A DNA stretch of 64,000 bases, from NCBI GenBank assembly GCA_022647565.1, contig JALCLA010000002.1, positions 62,001-126,000 on the forward strand, written 5' to 3'. Under the pieces are notes generated by a model. It saw only the letters and a list, made by a program, of their open reading frames with translations. It was not told where the DNA came from and did no database searches. The stretch comes from Chiayiivirga sp. (GTDB lineage Bacteria > Pseudomonadota > Gammaproteobacteria > Xanthomonadales > Xanthomonadaceae). Position numbers and translations under genes: made by a program. Positions 8,505-17,226 of this stretch are shown here, in pieces. Every line of letters starts with the position of its first letter. Position 1 is the first letter of the stretch.

Positions 8505-10598
8505 ATGCACGCTCGCCCCCTGGCTGCCGCATTTCTTCTTGTGTTTCCGATGCTTGCCTGGCCCCAACCGCCCGCGCAGCGGGACGGCAGCGGCCAGCAC
8601 GATCACCAACGGGCCAAGGCCATGACGGAACTGGTGGTGACCGCTTCGCCGCTGCAACCGGGCAGCGAGGACGTGATGCAGCCAGTGGAAGTGTTGGCCG
8701 GGGAGGCGCTCGATGCACGGAAAGCGGGCACCTTGGGTGAGACCGTGGCCAGGGAAGTCGGCGTGCAGTCGTCGTTCTTTGGCGCGGGGGTGGGCCGTCC
8801 CATCCTGCGCGGGCAGGACGGCGCTCGGGTGCGGGTGCTGGAAGGCGGGTTGGGAACCCTCGACGCCTCCACCGTCAGCGCCGATCACGCGGTGTCGATC
8901 GAACCCTTCCTCGCCGACCAGATCGAAATCCTGAAAGGTCCCGCCACCCTGCTCTACGGCAGCGGCGCGGTGGGCGGCGCGGTAAACGTCGTGGACGGGC
9001 GCATCCCGGAAGCACTGCCGGGAGCCGCGCTGACCGGCCGCGCCGAGTTGCGAGGCGGCACCGGTGCAGACGAACGCACCGGGATGTTCCGTCTCGACGG
9101 CGAACAAGGCGACTGGGCCTGGCACGCTGACGCGCTACGCCGCGACGCTTCGGACTACGACATCCCCGGCTTCGCTGAAAGCGCAGCCGCGCACCACGAA
9201 GACGAAGGCCAGCACGACGAACACCGCGATGAACGGGGCGCGTTCGGATTCCTCCCGAACAGCTCGCTCGAAACCGAAGCGGGCGCGTTGGGTGCAGCCT
9301 GGATCGGCGATCGCGGCAGCTTCGGGGCATCGATCAGCACCTATCGCAGCAACTACGGCATTCCCGGCCACGCGCATGAAGGAGAGGAACACCACGAAGA
9401 GGAAGATCACGATGAGGCAGAGCACGAGGAAACCCAGGTGCGCATCGACCTTGACCAGATGCGCTACGACCTCAAGGGCACGCTGCTGACCCCGTTCGCC
9501 GGCGCGGAATCGCTGCGGATGCGGCTGGGCCGCAGCGACTACGAGCACGTCGAACTCGAAGGCGATGAAGTCGGTACGCGCTTCGCGAACCACGGCACGG
9601 AGGGTCGCGTCGAACTGGTGCACGCACCGTTGGGCGGTTGGCGCGGTGCGACCGGCGCGCAGTTCGGCAAGCGTGATTTCTCGGCGGTGGGCGAGGAAGC
9701 CTTCGTGCCTGCTTCCCTGTCACGCGATCTCGGCCTGTTCCTGCTGGAGGAGCGCGAACTTGATCAGTGGAAGTTCGAATTCGGCGGCCGCTACGAGCAG
9801 ATCGAAGTCGATCCGGAAGGACAGCCTGGCCGCGACTTCGCTGCGGTCAGCGCCTCGTTCGGCGCGGTCTGGCACGTCAGCGAAGTGCTGCATCTGAGCT
9901 TGGGCTTCGATCGCGCCGAACGCGCGCCGGGCGCTGAGGAGCTGTTCTCCGATGGTGCGCACTTGGCCACCCAGAGCTACGAGCTGGGCGCCCCGACGCT
10001 GGACACCGAGGTGGCAAACCAGTTGGAACTGGGCGCGCACCTGCACGCGGGCGCGTTCAGCGCCAAGCTCGCGACCTTCGAGAACCGCTACGACGACTAC
10101 ATCTACCTCGCCGACAGCGCGGAGGAAATCGACGACTTGCCGCTGCGCGCCTGGGTCCAGGCCAATGCCACGTTTCGCGGACTGGAAGCCGAGGCTACGT
10201 TGCGCGTGGTGGAGAACGCGAGTGGCGCGTGGGATCTGCGCGTGTTCGGCGACCGCGTGCGCGCCACGCTCGATGCCGGCGGCAACCTGCCACGCATCGT
10301 ACCGGCGCGCCTCGGCGCGGGATTGCAATGGGAACGAGAAGGATGGCGCGCCAGTGTCGGCGCGATCCACCATGTGAAGCAGGACGACACGGCCGCCTTC
10401 GAAACCGCGACGCGCGGCTACACCCTGGTTGACGCTCATCTGGCGTACCACTGGGATAGCGAACGTCTTGGCTGGGAAGTTTTCCTCGACGGCAACAACC
10501 TCAGCAACCGCGACGCACGCGCCCACACTTCGATCCTGAAGGACCTCGCGCCGCTGCCGGGTCGAAACCTCGCGTTCGGAATCCGCGTATTCTTCTGA
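8505..10598 (+). CDS. TonB-dependent outer-membrane receptor, ZnuD-like zinc receptor
   Basis: A 697-residue protein with a signal peptide (to about residue 20), a TonB-box-like segment (TELVVTASPL), a plug domain (about 50-160: RPILRGQDGARVRVLEGG, ILKGPATLLYGSGAVGGAVN) and a 22-strand barrel ending in phenylalanine (IRVFF). Two barrel loops are extremely His/Asp/Glu-rich, at residues 230-242 and about 289-309. This is the hallmark of zinc receptors such as Neisseria ZnuD. It should import zinc across the outer membrane with TonB-ExbBD energy. The start is ATG 8505 with GCGGAG upstream. A MerC gene diverges from it, and zur lies 1.7 kb downstream on the other strand. Confidence 0.88.
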   Translation: MHARPLAAAFLLVFPMLAWPQPPAQRDGSGQHDHQRAKAMTELVVTASPLQPGSEDVMQPVEVLAGEALDARKAGTLGETVAREVGVQSSFFGAGVGRPILRGQDGARVRVLEGGLGTLDASTVSADHAVSIEPFLADQIEILKGPATLLYGSGAVGGAVNVVDGRIPEALPGAALTGRAELRGGTGADERTGMFRLDGEQGDWAWHADALRRDASDYDIPGFAESAAAHHEDEGQHDEHRDERGAFGFLPNSSLETEAGALGAAWIGDRGSFGASISTYRSNYGIPGHAHEGEEHHEEEDHDEAEHEETQVRIDLDQMRYDLKGTLLTPFAGAESLRMRLGRSDYEHVELEGDEVGTRFANHGTEGRVELVHAPLGGWRGATGAQFGKRDFSAVGEEAFVPASLSRDLGLFLLEERELDQWKFEFGGRYEQIEVDPEGQPGRDFAAVSASFGAVWHVSEVLHLSLGFDRAERAPGAEELFSDGAHLATQSYELGAPTLDTEVANQLELGAHLHAGAFSAKLATFENRYDDYIYLADSAEEIDDLPLRAWVQANATFRGLEAEATLRVVENASGAWDLRVFGDRVRATLDAGGNLPRIVPARLGAGLQWEREGWRASVGAIHHVKQDDTAAFETATRGYTLVDAHLAYHWDSERLGWEVFLDGNNLSNRDARAHTSILKDLAPLPGRNLAFGIRVFF

Positions 10599-10606
10599 CG
10601 CCACCG

Positions 10607-10636
10607 CCACGGGGACGGCATTGGCCCTCCCCGTGG
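10607..10636. terminator. GC-rich stem-loop after the TonB receptor
   Basis: A 9-bp perfect inverted repeat (CCACGGGGA with TCCCCGTGG) separated by 12 bases, starting 9 bases past the receptor stop. No T run follows, so it is a weak or Rho-assisted terminator candidate. The rest of the 270-base gap to 10871 shows no gene I can support. Confidence 0.4.
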
Positions 10637-10871
10637 GGTCGCTTGAACAGTCCTGCGCAATTCGCGCGACTGCAGTCGTCGTTCGAATTCTGGTTGCGCA
10701 GGCCCCTCCAGGCGCAAGGCCCTCAGAAGTTCTGCTGGCAACGCAGGTAGGGCACCCGCCGCTTGCATGACTCGTGCAGGGCAGCGACGCCGCCGAGCCA
10801 TCGCGATCCGGCGGTGGCGCATAGCGCGTGGGCACGGCTGGGGCCGACTGCCCGCCGCGCGTACTCGCCCC

Positions 10872-12263
10872 TCACTCCTCCTCGAACTCCTCGTCCTCGT
10901 TGCCCGGCGCCATCGCGTCGGCATCCGACTCACGCTCGCGATCGCTGTCCGGGTCTTCTTCCACCGGGCTGGCCGTGCTGCCTTGCGCCGCTTCGCGCAC
11001 CGCTTGCTGTTCGCTGGTTTCCTCGCCCAAGTGGTAGGCCGCGAAACCGGGCAGCACCACCTGGTTCAGCGCCATGCCGATCACGCGGCCGAACACCGGC
11101 GAGACGATCTCGCGCTCGACGTTGTTGATCGGGTCGATCACGGTGCCGAGGGTCTGGCCGCGCTGGATGCGCTGGCCGAGCTGCACCTGGCTCAGCAGCA
11201 ACCCGCCCGAGTTCGAGCGCACCCAGACCGAATCGTAGAAGAACGGTTGCGGCTCCTCCCACATCGGGCGGTCGCGGGTCATGCCGAGTTTGTGCATCAG
11301 GGTCTGGATCGCCTGCACGCCGTGCCCGATCTCGTCCGGCTGCAACTGCCCCGGCCCACCAACCTCGAAGGTGACCGAGGGAATGCCGGCCTGGGTGGCC
11401 GCCACGCGCAACATGCCCTTGCTGCCGTCGCTGTGCAGCACCGTGGTGGCACCGAAACCACGGGTGAACTCCTGCACCTCGGGCAAGGTCAGGTCGGCGC
11501 GCACCTGCGGCAGGTTGCTGCGGTCGAACGAGCCGGTGTGGAAATCCACCAGCGCGTCACAATGCGTCACGACGCTGGAAAAGAAGCTCTGCGCGATGCG
11601 CGAGGCGATCGAGCCGTAGCGCGAACCGGGGAAGAAGCGGTTGAGGTCGCGACGATCCGGCAGGTAGCGCGAGTTGCGACTGAATCCGAACAGGTTGACG
11701 ATCGGGACGCCGATCACGGTGCCGCCCAGTTGCCCCGGCTGGATCGCGTTCACCACGCGTCGCACGATCTCCACGCCGTTGAGCTCGTCGCCGTGGATGG
11801 CCGCGGTCAAGCACAACACCGGTCCGGGGCGGGTGCCATGCACCACGGTGATCGGACTGATCACCTCACCACCGGCGAAGCTCATGCTCGCATTCCATTC
11901 CAGCCTGGCACTCGCGCCAGGCAAGACTTCGTTGTCGAGGATCTTGAAGGTCGGCACCAGCGGCGGGCCGATGAAGGCGTTCGATCCCGGGTCGCCCGAG
12001 GCCACGAGCGCCGGCGGCCCGACGCTCTCCACCGGCCAGGGGGGAATCGTGAGCGGCTCGGGTACGGGTGCGGCCTCGACCGGCGCAGCAGCCGGAGCCG
12101 GCGCGGGCTTCGGCTTCGGCAGCACGACCGGTTCGCTCGGCGGTGGTGGCTGTATGTCGGGCGGGAAATCCTGGGCCAATGCCGCCGTGGCCGTCAGCGC
12201 CAATGCCAGCCAAGCCGCCGATCGGCAGCGCCATCGGTGCGCGCCGCTGCCGCCAGGGCTCAT
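10872..12263 (-). CDS. Secreted succinylglutamate desuccinylase/aspartoacylase-family hydrolase
   Basis: A 463-residue protein with a signal peptide (WLALALTATAALAQ), a Pro/Ala-rich linker (about 33-80) and an AstE/AspA-type zinc carboxypeptidase fold. Metal ligands are visible as H157 and E160 (AAIHGDELNG) and the histidine of LVDFHTG. RRDLNRFFPG is the substrate-binding signature. The C-terminal tail is very acidic (EDPDSDRERESDADAM and EDEEFEEE). It would remove an acyl group from an N-acyl amino acid or peptide in the periplasm. The start at 12263 is four bases after the zur stop. An in-frame ATG at 12302 would overlap zur. It is probably co-transcribed with zur. Confidence 0.82.
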   Translation of the reverse strand: MSPGGSGAHRWRCRSAAWLALALTATAALAQDFPPDIQPPPPSEPVVLPKPKPAPAPAAAPVEAAPVPEPLTIPPWPVESVGPPALVASGDPGSNAFIGPPLVPTFKILDNEVLPGASARLEWNASMSFAGGEVISPITVVHGTRPGPVLCLTAAIHGDELNGVEIVRRVVNAIQPGQLGGTVIGVPIVNLFGFSRNSRYLPDRRDLNRFFPGSRYGSIASRIAQSFFSSVVTHCDALVDFHTGSFDRSNLPQVRADLTLPEVQEFTRGFGATTVLHSDGSKGMLRVAATQAGIPSVTFEVGGPGQLQPDEIGHGVQAIQTLMHKLGMTRDRPMWEEPQPFFYDSVWVRSNSGGLLLSQVQLGQRIQRGQTLGTVIDPINNVEREIVSPVFGRVIGMALNQVVLPGFAAYHLGEETSEQQAVREAAQGSTASPVEEDPDSDRERESDADAMAPGNEDEEFEEE

Positions 12264-12267
12264 CCGT

Positions 12268-12765
12268 TCAGTGCCCGTCGCTGCATTGAGCACACAAGCC
12301 ATGCACTTCCAGCGTTTGCGCCTGCGGCCGGAATCCCAGGGCCCGCGCCTGCTCGTTCAGCAAGGTGGTCACGCGTTCGTCTTCAAGCTCCACGGCCGCG
12401 TTGCAACCGTCGCAGATCAGGAACGGCACCGAATGTTGCAGCCGGGGCTGGTGGCAGCCCACGAAGGCATTGATCGATTCCAGTTTGTGGATGAAGCCGT
12501 GTTCGAGCAGGAAATCGAGCGCGCGGTACACGGTGGGCGGTGCCGCCGGCCCCTTGTCGTCGCGCAGGTGGTCGAGCAGGTCGTAGGCCTTGACCGGCTT
12601 GTCGGCTTCGGCCACGAGGCGCAGAACCTTCTCGCGCAGCGGCGTCAACCGGAGGCCGCGCTCCTCGCAGACCTTGGCCACCTCGCGCAGCAAGGCCCCG
12701 GCTTCATGCACGTGATGGTCCGGATGCGAACAGGCCTGGTCAGCGGCGTGGCGGTGCGATTTCAT
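12268..12765 (-). CDS. zur: Fur-family zinc uptake regulator Zur
   Basis: A 165-residue regulator. A His-rich N-terminus (KSHRHAADQACSHPDHHVH) precedes the winged helix (about 25-95) containing GLRLTPLREKVLRLV and TVYRALDFLLEHG. The structural zinc site is complete (C118, C121, C158, C161: CDGC and CAQC), and a further metal site can use C104, H105 and H111. Features favour Zur over Fur: the VGCHQPRLQHSVPFLICDGC segment and the short C-terminus. It should repress zinc-import genes when zinc is plentiful, probably including the receptor at 8505. Confidence 0.88.
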   Translation of the reverse strand: MKSHRHAADQACSHPDHHVHEAGALLREVAKVCEERGLRLTPLREKVLRLVAEADKPVKAYDLLDHLRDDKGPAAPPTVYRALDFLLEHGFIHKLESINAFVGCHQPRLQHSVPFLICDGCNAAVELEDERVTTLLNEQARALGFRPQAQTLEVHGLCAQCSDGH

Positions 12766-12832
12766 CGGGCCGGATCATAGCAAAGGCCCGGCGACGCTCC
12801 GTCGCCGCGCCGGTCACGCGCAGCCTCTCCGT

Positions 12833-14236
12833 TCAGGCCCGCGCAGCGATCAGCGCCAAGGCCGCATCGATGCGCTGCAAGGCGCCCTCGCGGCCGCACA
12901 GGAACACGGTGTGCTCGATCGAAGGCGACACCTGGGTGCCGGTGATCGCCACGCGCAATGGCTGCGCGACCTTGCCCATGCCCAGCCCCAGCGATTCGGC
13001 CGTACCACGCAAGGCGGCATCAACGCCCGTCGTCGACCAGTCGGGCGCGGCCGCCAGGGCGATGCGCGCCGCGCCCAGGATGTCGCTCGCGCCCAGCAGG
13101 TGCTTGCTCACCGCAGCGTCGTCATAGCTCTCGATGCCGACGTACCAGAGCCGCGCGCGCTCGGCCATTTCCTTCAGCGTCTTCACCCGGTCGCGCAGCG
13201 CCACGATCACGTCGGCCGGCTCCGGCCCCGTTTCTGGATCGATGCCCGCCGCGCGCAGGTGCCAGACGAAATGCGTCGCCAGTTCCAGCGGATCGTCGTT
13301 CTTCAGGTAGTGCTGGTTGATCCACGCCAGTTTGTCGAAATCGAAGCGCGACGCGGCCTTGTTCACGTCCTCGACGGTGAACAGCCCGATCATCTGTTCG
13401 CGCGAGAAGATCTCCTGATCTCCATGCGACCAGCCCAGGCGAACGATGTAGTTGAGCAGCGCGTGTGGCAGGTAGCCGTCGTCTCGGTACTGCATCACGC
13501 TGACCGCGCCATGGCGCTTGCTCAGCTTGGCGCCGTCGGCGCCGTGGATCATCGGCAGGTGCGCGAACGTGGGTGGCGTGGCGCCCAACGCGTGGTAGAT
13601 GTTGATCTGGCGCGGCGTGTTGTTGATGTGGTCGTCGCCACGGATCACGTCGCTGATCTTCATGTCGATGTCGTCCACCACCACCGCGAAGTTGTAGGTG
13701 GGGTAGTCGTCGGAACGCCAGATCACGAGGTCGTCGAGTTCGTCGTTGCTCCACTCGATGCGACCGCGGACCTTGTCCTCGAACACTACCGAACCGCCAT
13801 CGGGATTGCGGAAGCGGATCACCGAAGGTACGCCTGCCGGGATCGGCTCCTTGCGCGCGCGGCAATGGCCGTCGTAGCGCGGCTTGGTGCCGGCGGCCAT
13901 GGCCGCTTCCCGCAGCGCTTCCAGACGCTCCCTGGAGCAGTCGCAGCGATAGGCCTTGCCGGCCTTGATCAGGCCGTCCGCCACCTCGCGGTAACGCGGC
14001 ATGCGCAGGGTCTGGTAGTACGGACCTTCGTCATGGTCCAGTCCCAGCCACTGCATGCCTTCGAGGATCGCATCCACCGCTTCCTGGGTGGAACGTTCGC
14101 GATCGGTATCCTCGATGCGCAGGATGAATTCGCCGCCGCGGCGCCTGGCTTCCAGCCAGCAATACAGCGCCGTGCGCGCACCGCCGATGTGCAGGTAGCC
14201 GGTGGGACTTGGGGCGAAACGGGTGCGGCAGGTCAT
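12833..14236 (-). CDS. gltX: Glutamyl-tRNA synthetase
   Basis: A 467-residue class I synthetase that charges tRNA-Glu. The HIGH motif is in [17 protein letters not shown] and the KMSKS equivalent is [21 protein letters not shown] and the C-terminal anticodon-binding alpha-helical cage are normal. Length and start match the bacterial family. It stands as a single gene between zur and a DUF4399 gene. Confidence 0.97.
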   Translation of the reverse strand: MTCRTRFAPSPTGYLHIGGARTALYCWLEARRRGGEFILRIEDTDRERSTQEAVDAILEGMQWLGLDHDEGPYYQTLRMPRYREVADGLIKAGKAYRCDCSRERLEALREAAMAAGTKPRYDGHCRARKEPIPAGVPSVIRFRNPDGGSVVFEDKVRGRIEWSNDELDDLVIWRSDDYPTYNFAVVVDDIDMKISDVIRGDDHINNTPRQINIYHALGATPPTFAHLPMIHGADGAKLSKRHGAVSVMQYRDDGYLPHALLNYIVRLGWSHGDQEIFSREQMIGLFTVEDVNKAASRFDFDKLAWINQHYLKNDDPLELATHFVWHLRAAGIDPETGPEPADVIVALRDRVKTLKEMAERARLWYVGIESYDDAAVSKHLLGASDILGAARIALAAAPDWSTTGVDAALRGTAESLGLGMGKVAQPLRVAITGTQVSPSIEHTVFLCGREGALQRIDAALALIAARA

Positions 14237-14297
14237 GGGCGCGGATCGACGGAAAACGGGGCGCGGATTCTACCGGTTCCGGCGCCCCGGTTCCCGC

Positions 14298-14741
14298 CTA
14301 TTCCACCGTGACCGTGATCTTCTCCGAGGCCACCACCGGCTGGTGCGGAATGTGCAGGTGATCGCCCAGCAGCAACTGCAAGGTGTGCGTGCCGGGGGGC
14401 AAGGTGAGCGTGGTTTCGGTCTGGCCCTTGCCGAAGTGGATGTGCTGCGCGTCGTTCGGCAACGGCAGGCCCTGGGGCGGGAGCGCGTCGAGATCGACCA
14501 GAAGATGGTGGTGGCCGGTGTTCTCCATCTGGATACCGGCCGGCGCCACGCCCATGCCGCTCAGGCCGAAACGCACCGTGAAGGTCCGGGCGACGGTTTC
14601 GCCGTCAGCCGGCGCGATGAAATACACCTTGGCCGTGGCCGGTGCAGCGCTGCGTGGCAACTCGGCGGTGCCTTGGGCATGTGCAACGCAGGCACTTGCC
14701 AGAAACGCAATCGTGGACAGGGTGGCGATGGAACGACGCAT
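14298..14741 (-). CDS. Secreted DUF4399 protein
   Basis: A 147-residue protein with signal peptide ([16 protein letters not shown]). The mature domain is DUF4399: [19 protein letters not shown], then [16 protein letters not shown], then [19 protein letters not shown]. Several clustered histidines could bind metal, but function is unknown. The ATG at 14741 is chosen because it directly precedes the signal peptide. A 165-base gap to the divergent cyclophilin gene holds both promoters. Confidence 0.85.
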   Translation of the reverse strand: MRRSIATLSTIAFLASACVAHAQGTAELPRSAAPATAKVYFIAPADGETVARTFTVRFGLSGMGVAPAGIQMENTGHHHLLVDLDALPPQGLPLPNDAQHIHFGKGQTETTLTLPPGTHTLQLLLGDHLHIPHQPVVASEKITVTVE

Positions 14742-14906
14742 GGTGCACTCCGGCGGGCTCAAGGCGGGGAATCTTACCGCCACAAGCACCTCACTCTAGC
14801 GGGCAGGCTGAACGCGAGGTACCGGTTCGACTTGGCCCTGACCGGCCGCAACCGTAAGATGGCGCCCGCTCGTCCAGCCCTCATTTGCGACTTCTGGAGA
14901 TACACG

Positions 14907-15581
14907 ATGTTCAAGCGCCTGTTCATGCTCGCCGGCCTGGCCTTGCCGGTTGTCACCTTGGCGCAAGAGGCCGCCGCGCCGGCCACGCCCGCTGCGGCCC
15001 CCGCGGTCGCGCCTGCCACCATCGGTCCGCGCGTCGCGCTGCACACCAACCAGGGCGACATCGTGCTGGAGCTCGATCCGGCCAAGGCGCCCAAGTCGGT
15101 GGAGAACTTCCTGCAGTACGTGAAGGACGGCCACTACAACGGCACCGTCTTCCACCGCGTGATCGAGAACTTCATGGCACAAGGTGGCGGCTTCACTGCG
15201 GACCTGCAGCAGAAGCCCACGCGCGCCGCGATTCAGAACGAGGCCAACAACGGCCTGAGCAACCTGCGCGGCACCGTGGCAATGGCCCGCACCAGCGATC
15301 CGCATTCGGCCATGGCGCAGTTCTTCATCAATCTGGTCGACAACCCGCGCCTGGACTACGTCAGCGACCAGAACGGCTTCACCTGGGGCTACGCGGTGTT
15401 CGGCAAGGTGGTGGAAGGCATGGAAACCGTGGACAAGATCCGCGCCATCCCCACCGGCCCGCAGGGTCCGTTCGCGCGCGACGTGCCGACCACGGCGATC
15501 GTGATCGAAAAGGCCGAGGTACTGGCTCCGGCCGCCGCACCCGCGGAAGCGGTGGCCACGCCGACGCCACCGGCAGGCTGA
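14907..15581 (+). CDS. Periplasmic cyclophilin-type peptidylprolyl isomerase
   Basis: A 224-residue protein. The signal peptide ([15 protein letters not shown]) is followed by an Ala/Pro linker and a cyclophilin domain (about 45-205). Core motifs are [35 protein letters not shown], and [19 protein letters not shown]. The Arg, Gln and Phe active-site residues are all visible. It catalyses cis-trans isomerisation of prolyl bonds in periplasmic proteins. An Ala/Pro-rich tail closes the protein. Confidence 0.92.
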   Translation: MFKRLFMLAGLALPVVTLAQEAAAPATPAAAPAVAPATIGPRVALHTNQGDIVLELDPAKAPKSVENFLQYVKDGHYNGTVFHRVIENFMAQGGGFTADLQQKPTRAAIQNEANNGLSNLRGTVAMARTSDPHSAMAQFFINLVDNPRLDYVSDQNGFTWGYAVFGKVVEGMETVDKIRAIPTGPQGPFARDVPTTAIVIEKAEVLAPAAAPAEAVATPTPPAG

Positions 15582-15677
15582 GCAGCGACACGCACGCGTT
15601 TCCCGCGTCGGGGGCCAGCCGCCCCCGGCGTCGGGTCCGGTGACACGGCTCACCCTTCGCCCTGCCCCGGCCCGCGC

Positions 15678-16403
15678 ATGAGCACGCTGTTCGTTTCCGA
15701 TCTACACCTCGACCCAGAGCGCCCGGCGGTCACGGACCTGTTCCTGCACTTTCTCGGCGAAGAAGCCCGCGGAGCGCAGGCGCTCTACATCCTGGGCGAC
15801 CTGTTCGAGGCCTGGGTCGGCGATGATGACGACACCGAACTGGCGCACGCGGTCGCCGCGGCGCTGCATCAGGTCAGCCATGCGGGGACGCCGATTGGCT
15901 TCATCCGCGGCAATCGCGATTTCCTTCTGGGCCAGGATTACGCCGAACGCTGCGGCATGCGCCTGCTACCCGATCCCTGCGTGCTCGTGTTGCACGGCGA
16001 ACCCACTCTGCTGCTGCACGGCGACCTGCTTTGCAGCGATGACACGGCCTACCTCACGCTGCGTCGACAGATGCGCGATCCCGCCTGGCAGGCATACTTC
16101 CTGGCGCAACCGCTGCCCGCGCGCCGCGCCTTCGCCCAGCAGGCGCGTGCCGCCAGCCGCGCCCACCAGCAGTCAACGGCGCTCGAGATCGGCGATGCGA
16201 CCGACTCCGAAGTCGATGCGATGTTCGCGCGCTACGGCGTGAGTCGCATGATCCATGGCCACACCCATCGCCCGAAGATCCACGCGCATCGGGTCGGCGA
16301 TCGGGATTGCGAGCGCATCGTGCTGGGCGACTGGTACGAGCAAGGCAGCGTGCTGCGCTTGCGCGACGAGGGTCGCTATCAGTTGAGCGCGCTGCCGCTC
16401 TGA
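15678..16403 (+). CDS. lpxH: UDP-2,3-diacylglucosamine diphosphatase
   Basis: A 241-residue calcineurin-like phosphoesterase of lipid A synthesis. It hydrolyses UDP-2,3-diacylglucosamine to lipid X and UMP at the inner face of the cytoplasmic membrane. All metal-site motifs are in order: [41 protein letters not shown] and [12 protein letters not shown]. Length and order match E. coli LpxH. It follows the cyclophilin gene by 96 bases, as it often does in gammaproteobacteria. Confidence 0.96.
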   Translation: MSTLFVSDLHLDPERPAVTDLFLHFLGEEARGAQALYILGDLFEAWVGDDDDTELAHAVAAALHQVSHAGTPIGFIRGNRDFLLGQDYAERCGMRLLPDPCVLVLHGEPTLLLHGDLLCSDDTAYLTLRRQMRDPAWQAYFLAQPLPARRAFAQQARAASRAHQQSTALEIGDATDSEVDAMFARYGVSRMIHGHTHRPKIHAHRVGDRDCERIVLGDWYEQGSVLRLRDEGRYQLSALPL

Positions 16404-16422
16404 AGTGGCAGTGCCGGCGCAG

Positions 16423-17226
16423 TCAGTCGTACTGACGCGGCTCGAACGGCAACTCGGGCGACTTGGCGCGGCGTCGCGCGATTGCGGAGTTTCGCCCGCG
16501 CAGCAACCGCAGCTGCCAGCGTTTCTCCTGCGCCAGGCCGGCGCGCACCGAGTCGTTCATCGCATCGAGTACACGCTTGGCTGCGAGCACCGCATCGGGC
16601 GAACGCTCGGCAAGCTCCTGCGCGAGGCGCAAGGCTTCCTGCAAGGGATCGTCCACGACGCGCGTGATCAGGCCGAGGCCTGCCGCTTCTCCGGCCTCCA
16701 GCACGCGCGCCGTCATCACCAGCTCCTTCGCCACATCGGCTCGCAGCAGACCACGCAGGCTGCGCGACAGGCCCATATCCGGCACCAGACCCCAGCGCGC
16801 TTCCATGATCGACAGCTTTGCGGCGGGCGCGACGATGCGGAAGTCCGCCCCCAGCGCGAGCTGCATGCCGGCTCCGTAGCAGTGCCCGTGGATCGCGGCG
16901 ATCACGGGCAGCGGCAGGTCCTTCCAGACCAGGCACGCGCGCTGGAACAGGTTGCCGCCCGGTTTGAGCAGCGACCACAAGGCCAGCCATCGGTTGCGCG
17001 GATTGTTCAGATCGTTGAGATCGATGCCGGCGGAGAAGCATTCACCCGCGCCATGCAGAATCACCGCCCGCAGCGTGCGGTCGCGTCGCAGGTCGTCTGC
17101 GCAGGCGACGAGTTCGCGCAGCAGGTCGAAACTCAGCGCGTTGCGCTTGTCGGGACGATTGAGCGCAACCAGCGCGATGCCATCGCGGCGCTCGACCTGC
17201 AGCCACCGATACGCCACGGCATTCAC
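16423..17226 (-). CDS. Crotonase/enoyl-CoA hydratase family protein
   Basis: A 267-residue crotonase fold. It has LNRPDKRNALSFDLL, the oxyanion-hole segment GAGECFSAGIDLNDL, and IHGHCYGAGMQLALGADF. The first catalytic glutamate region reads SIMEARWGLVPDMGLSRSLR; the aspartate of VPDMG is typical of dienoyl-CoA isomerase-like members, not classical hydratases. The substrate is unknown. The start overlaps the ammonia-lyase stop by four bases, so it is translationally coupled to it. Confidence 0.85.
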   Translation of the reverse strand: MNAVAYRWLQVERRDGIALVALNRPDKRNALSFDLLRELVACADDLRRDRTLRAVILHGAGECFSAGIDLNDLNNPRNRWLALWSLLKPGGNLFQRACLVWKDLPLPVIAAIHGHCYGAGMQLALGADFRIVAPAAKLSIMEARWGLVPDMGLSRSLRGLLRADVAKELVMTARVLEAGEAAGLGLITRVVDDPLQEALRLAQELAERSPDAVLAAKRVLDAMNDSVRAGLAQEKRWQLRLLRGRNSAIARRRAKSPELPFEPRQYD

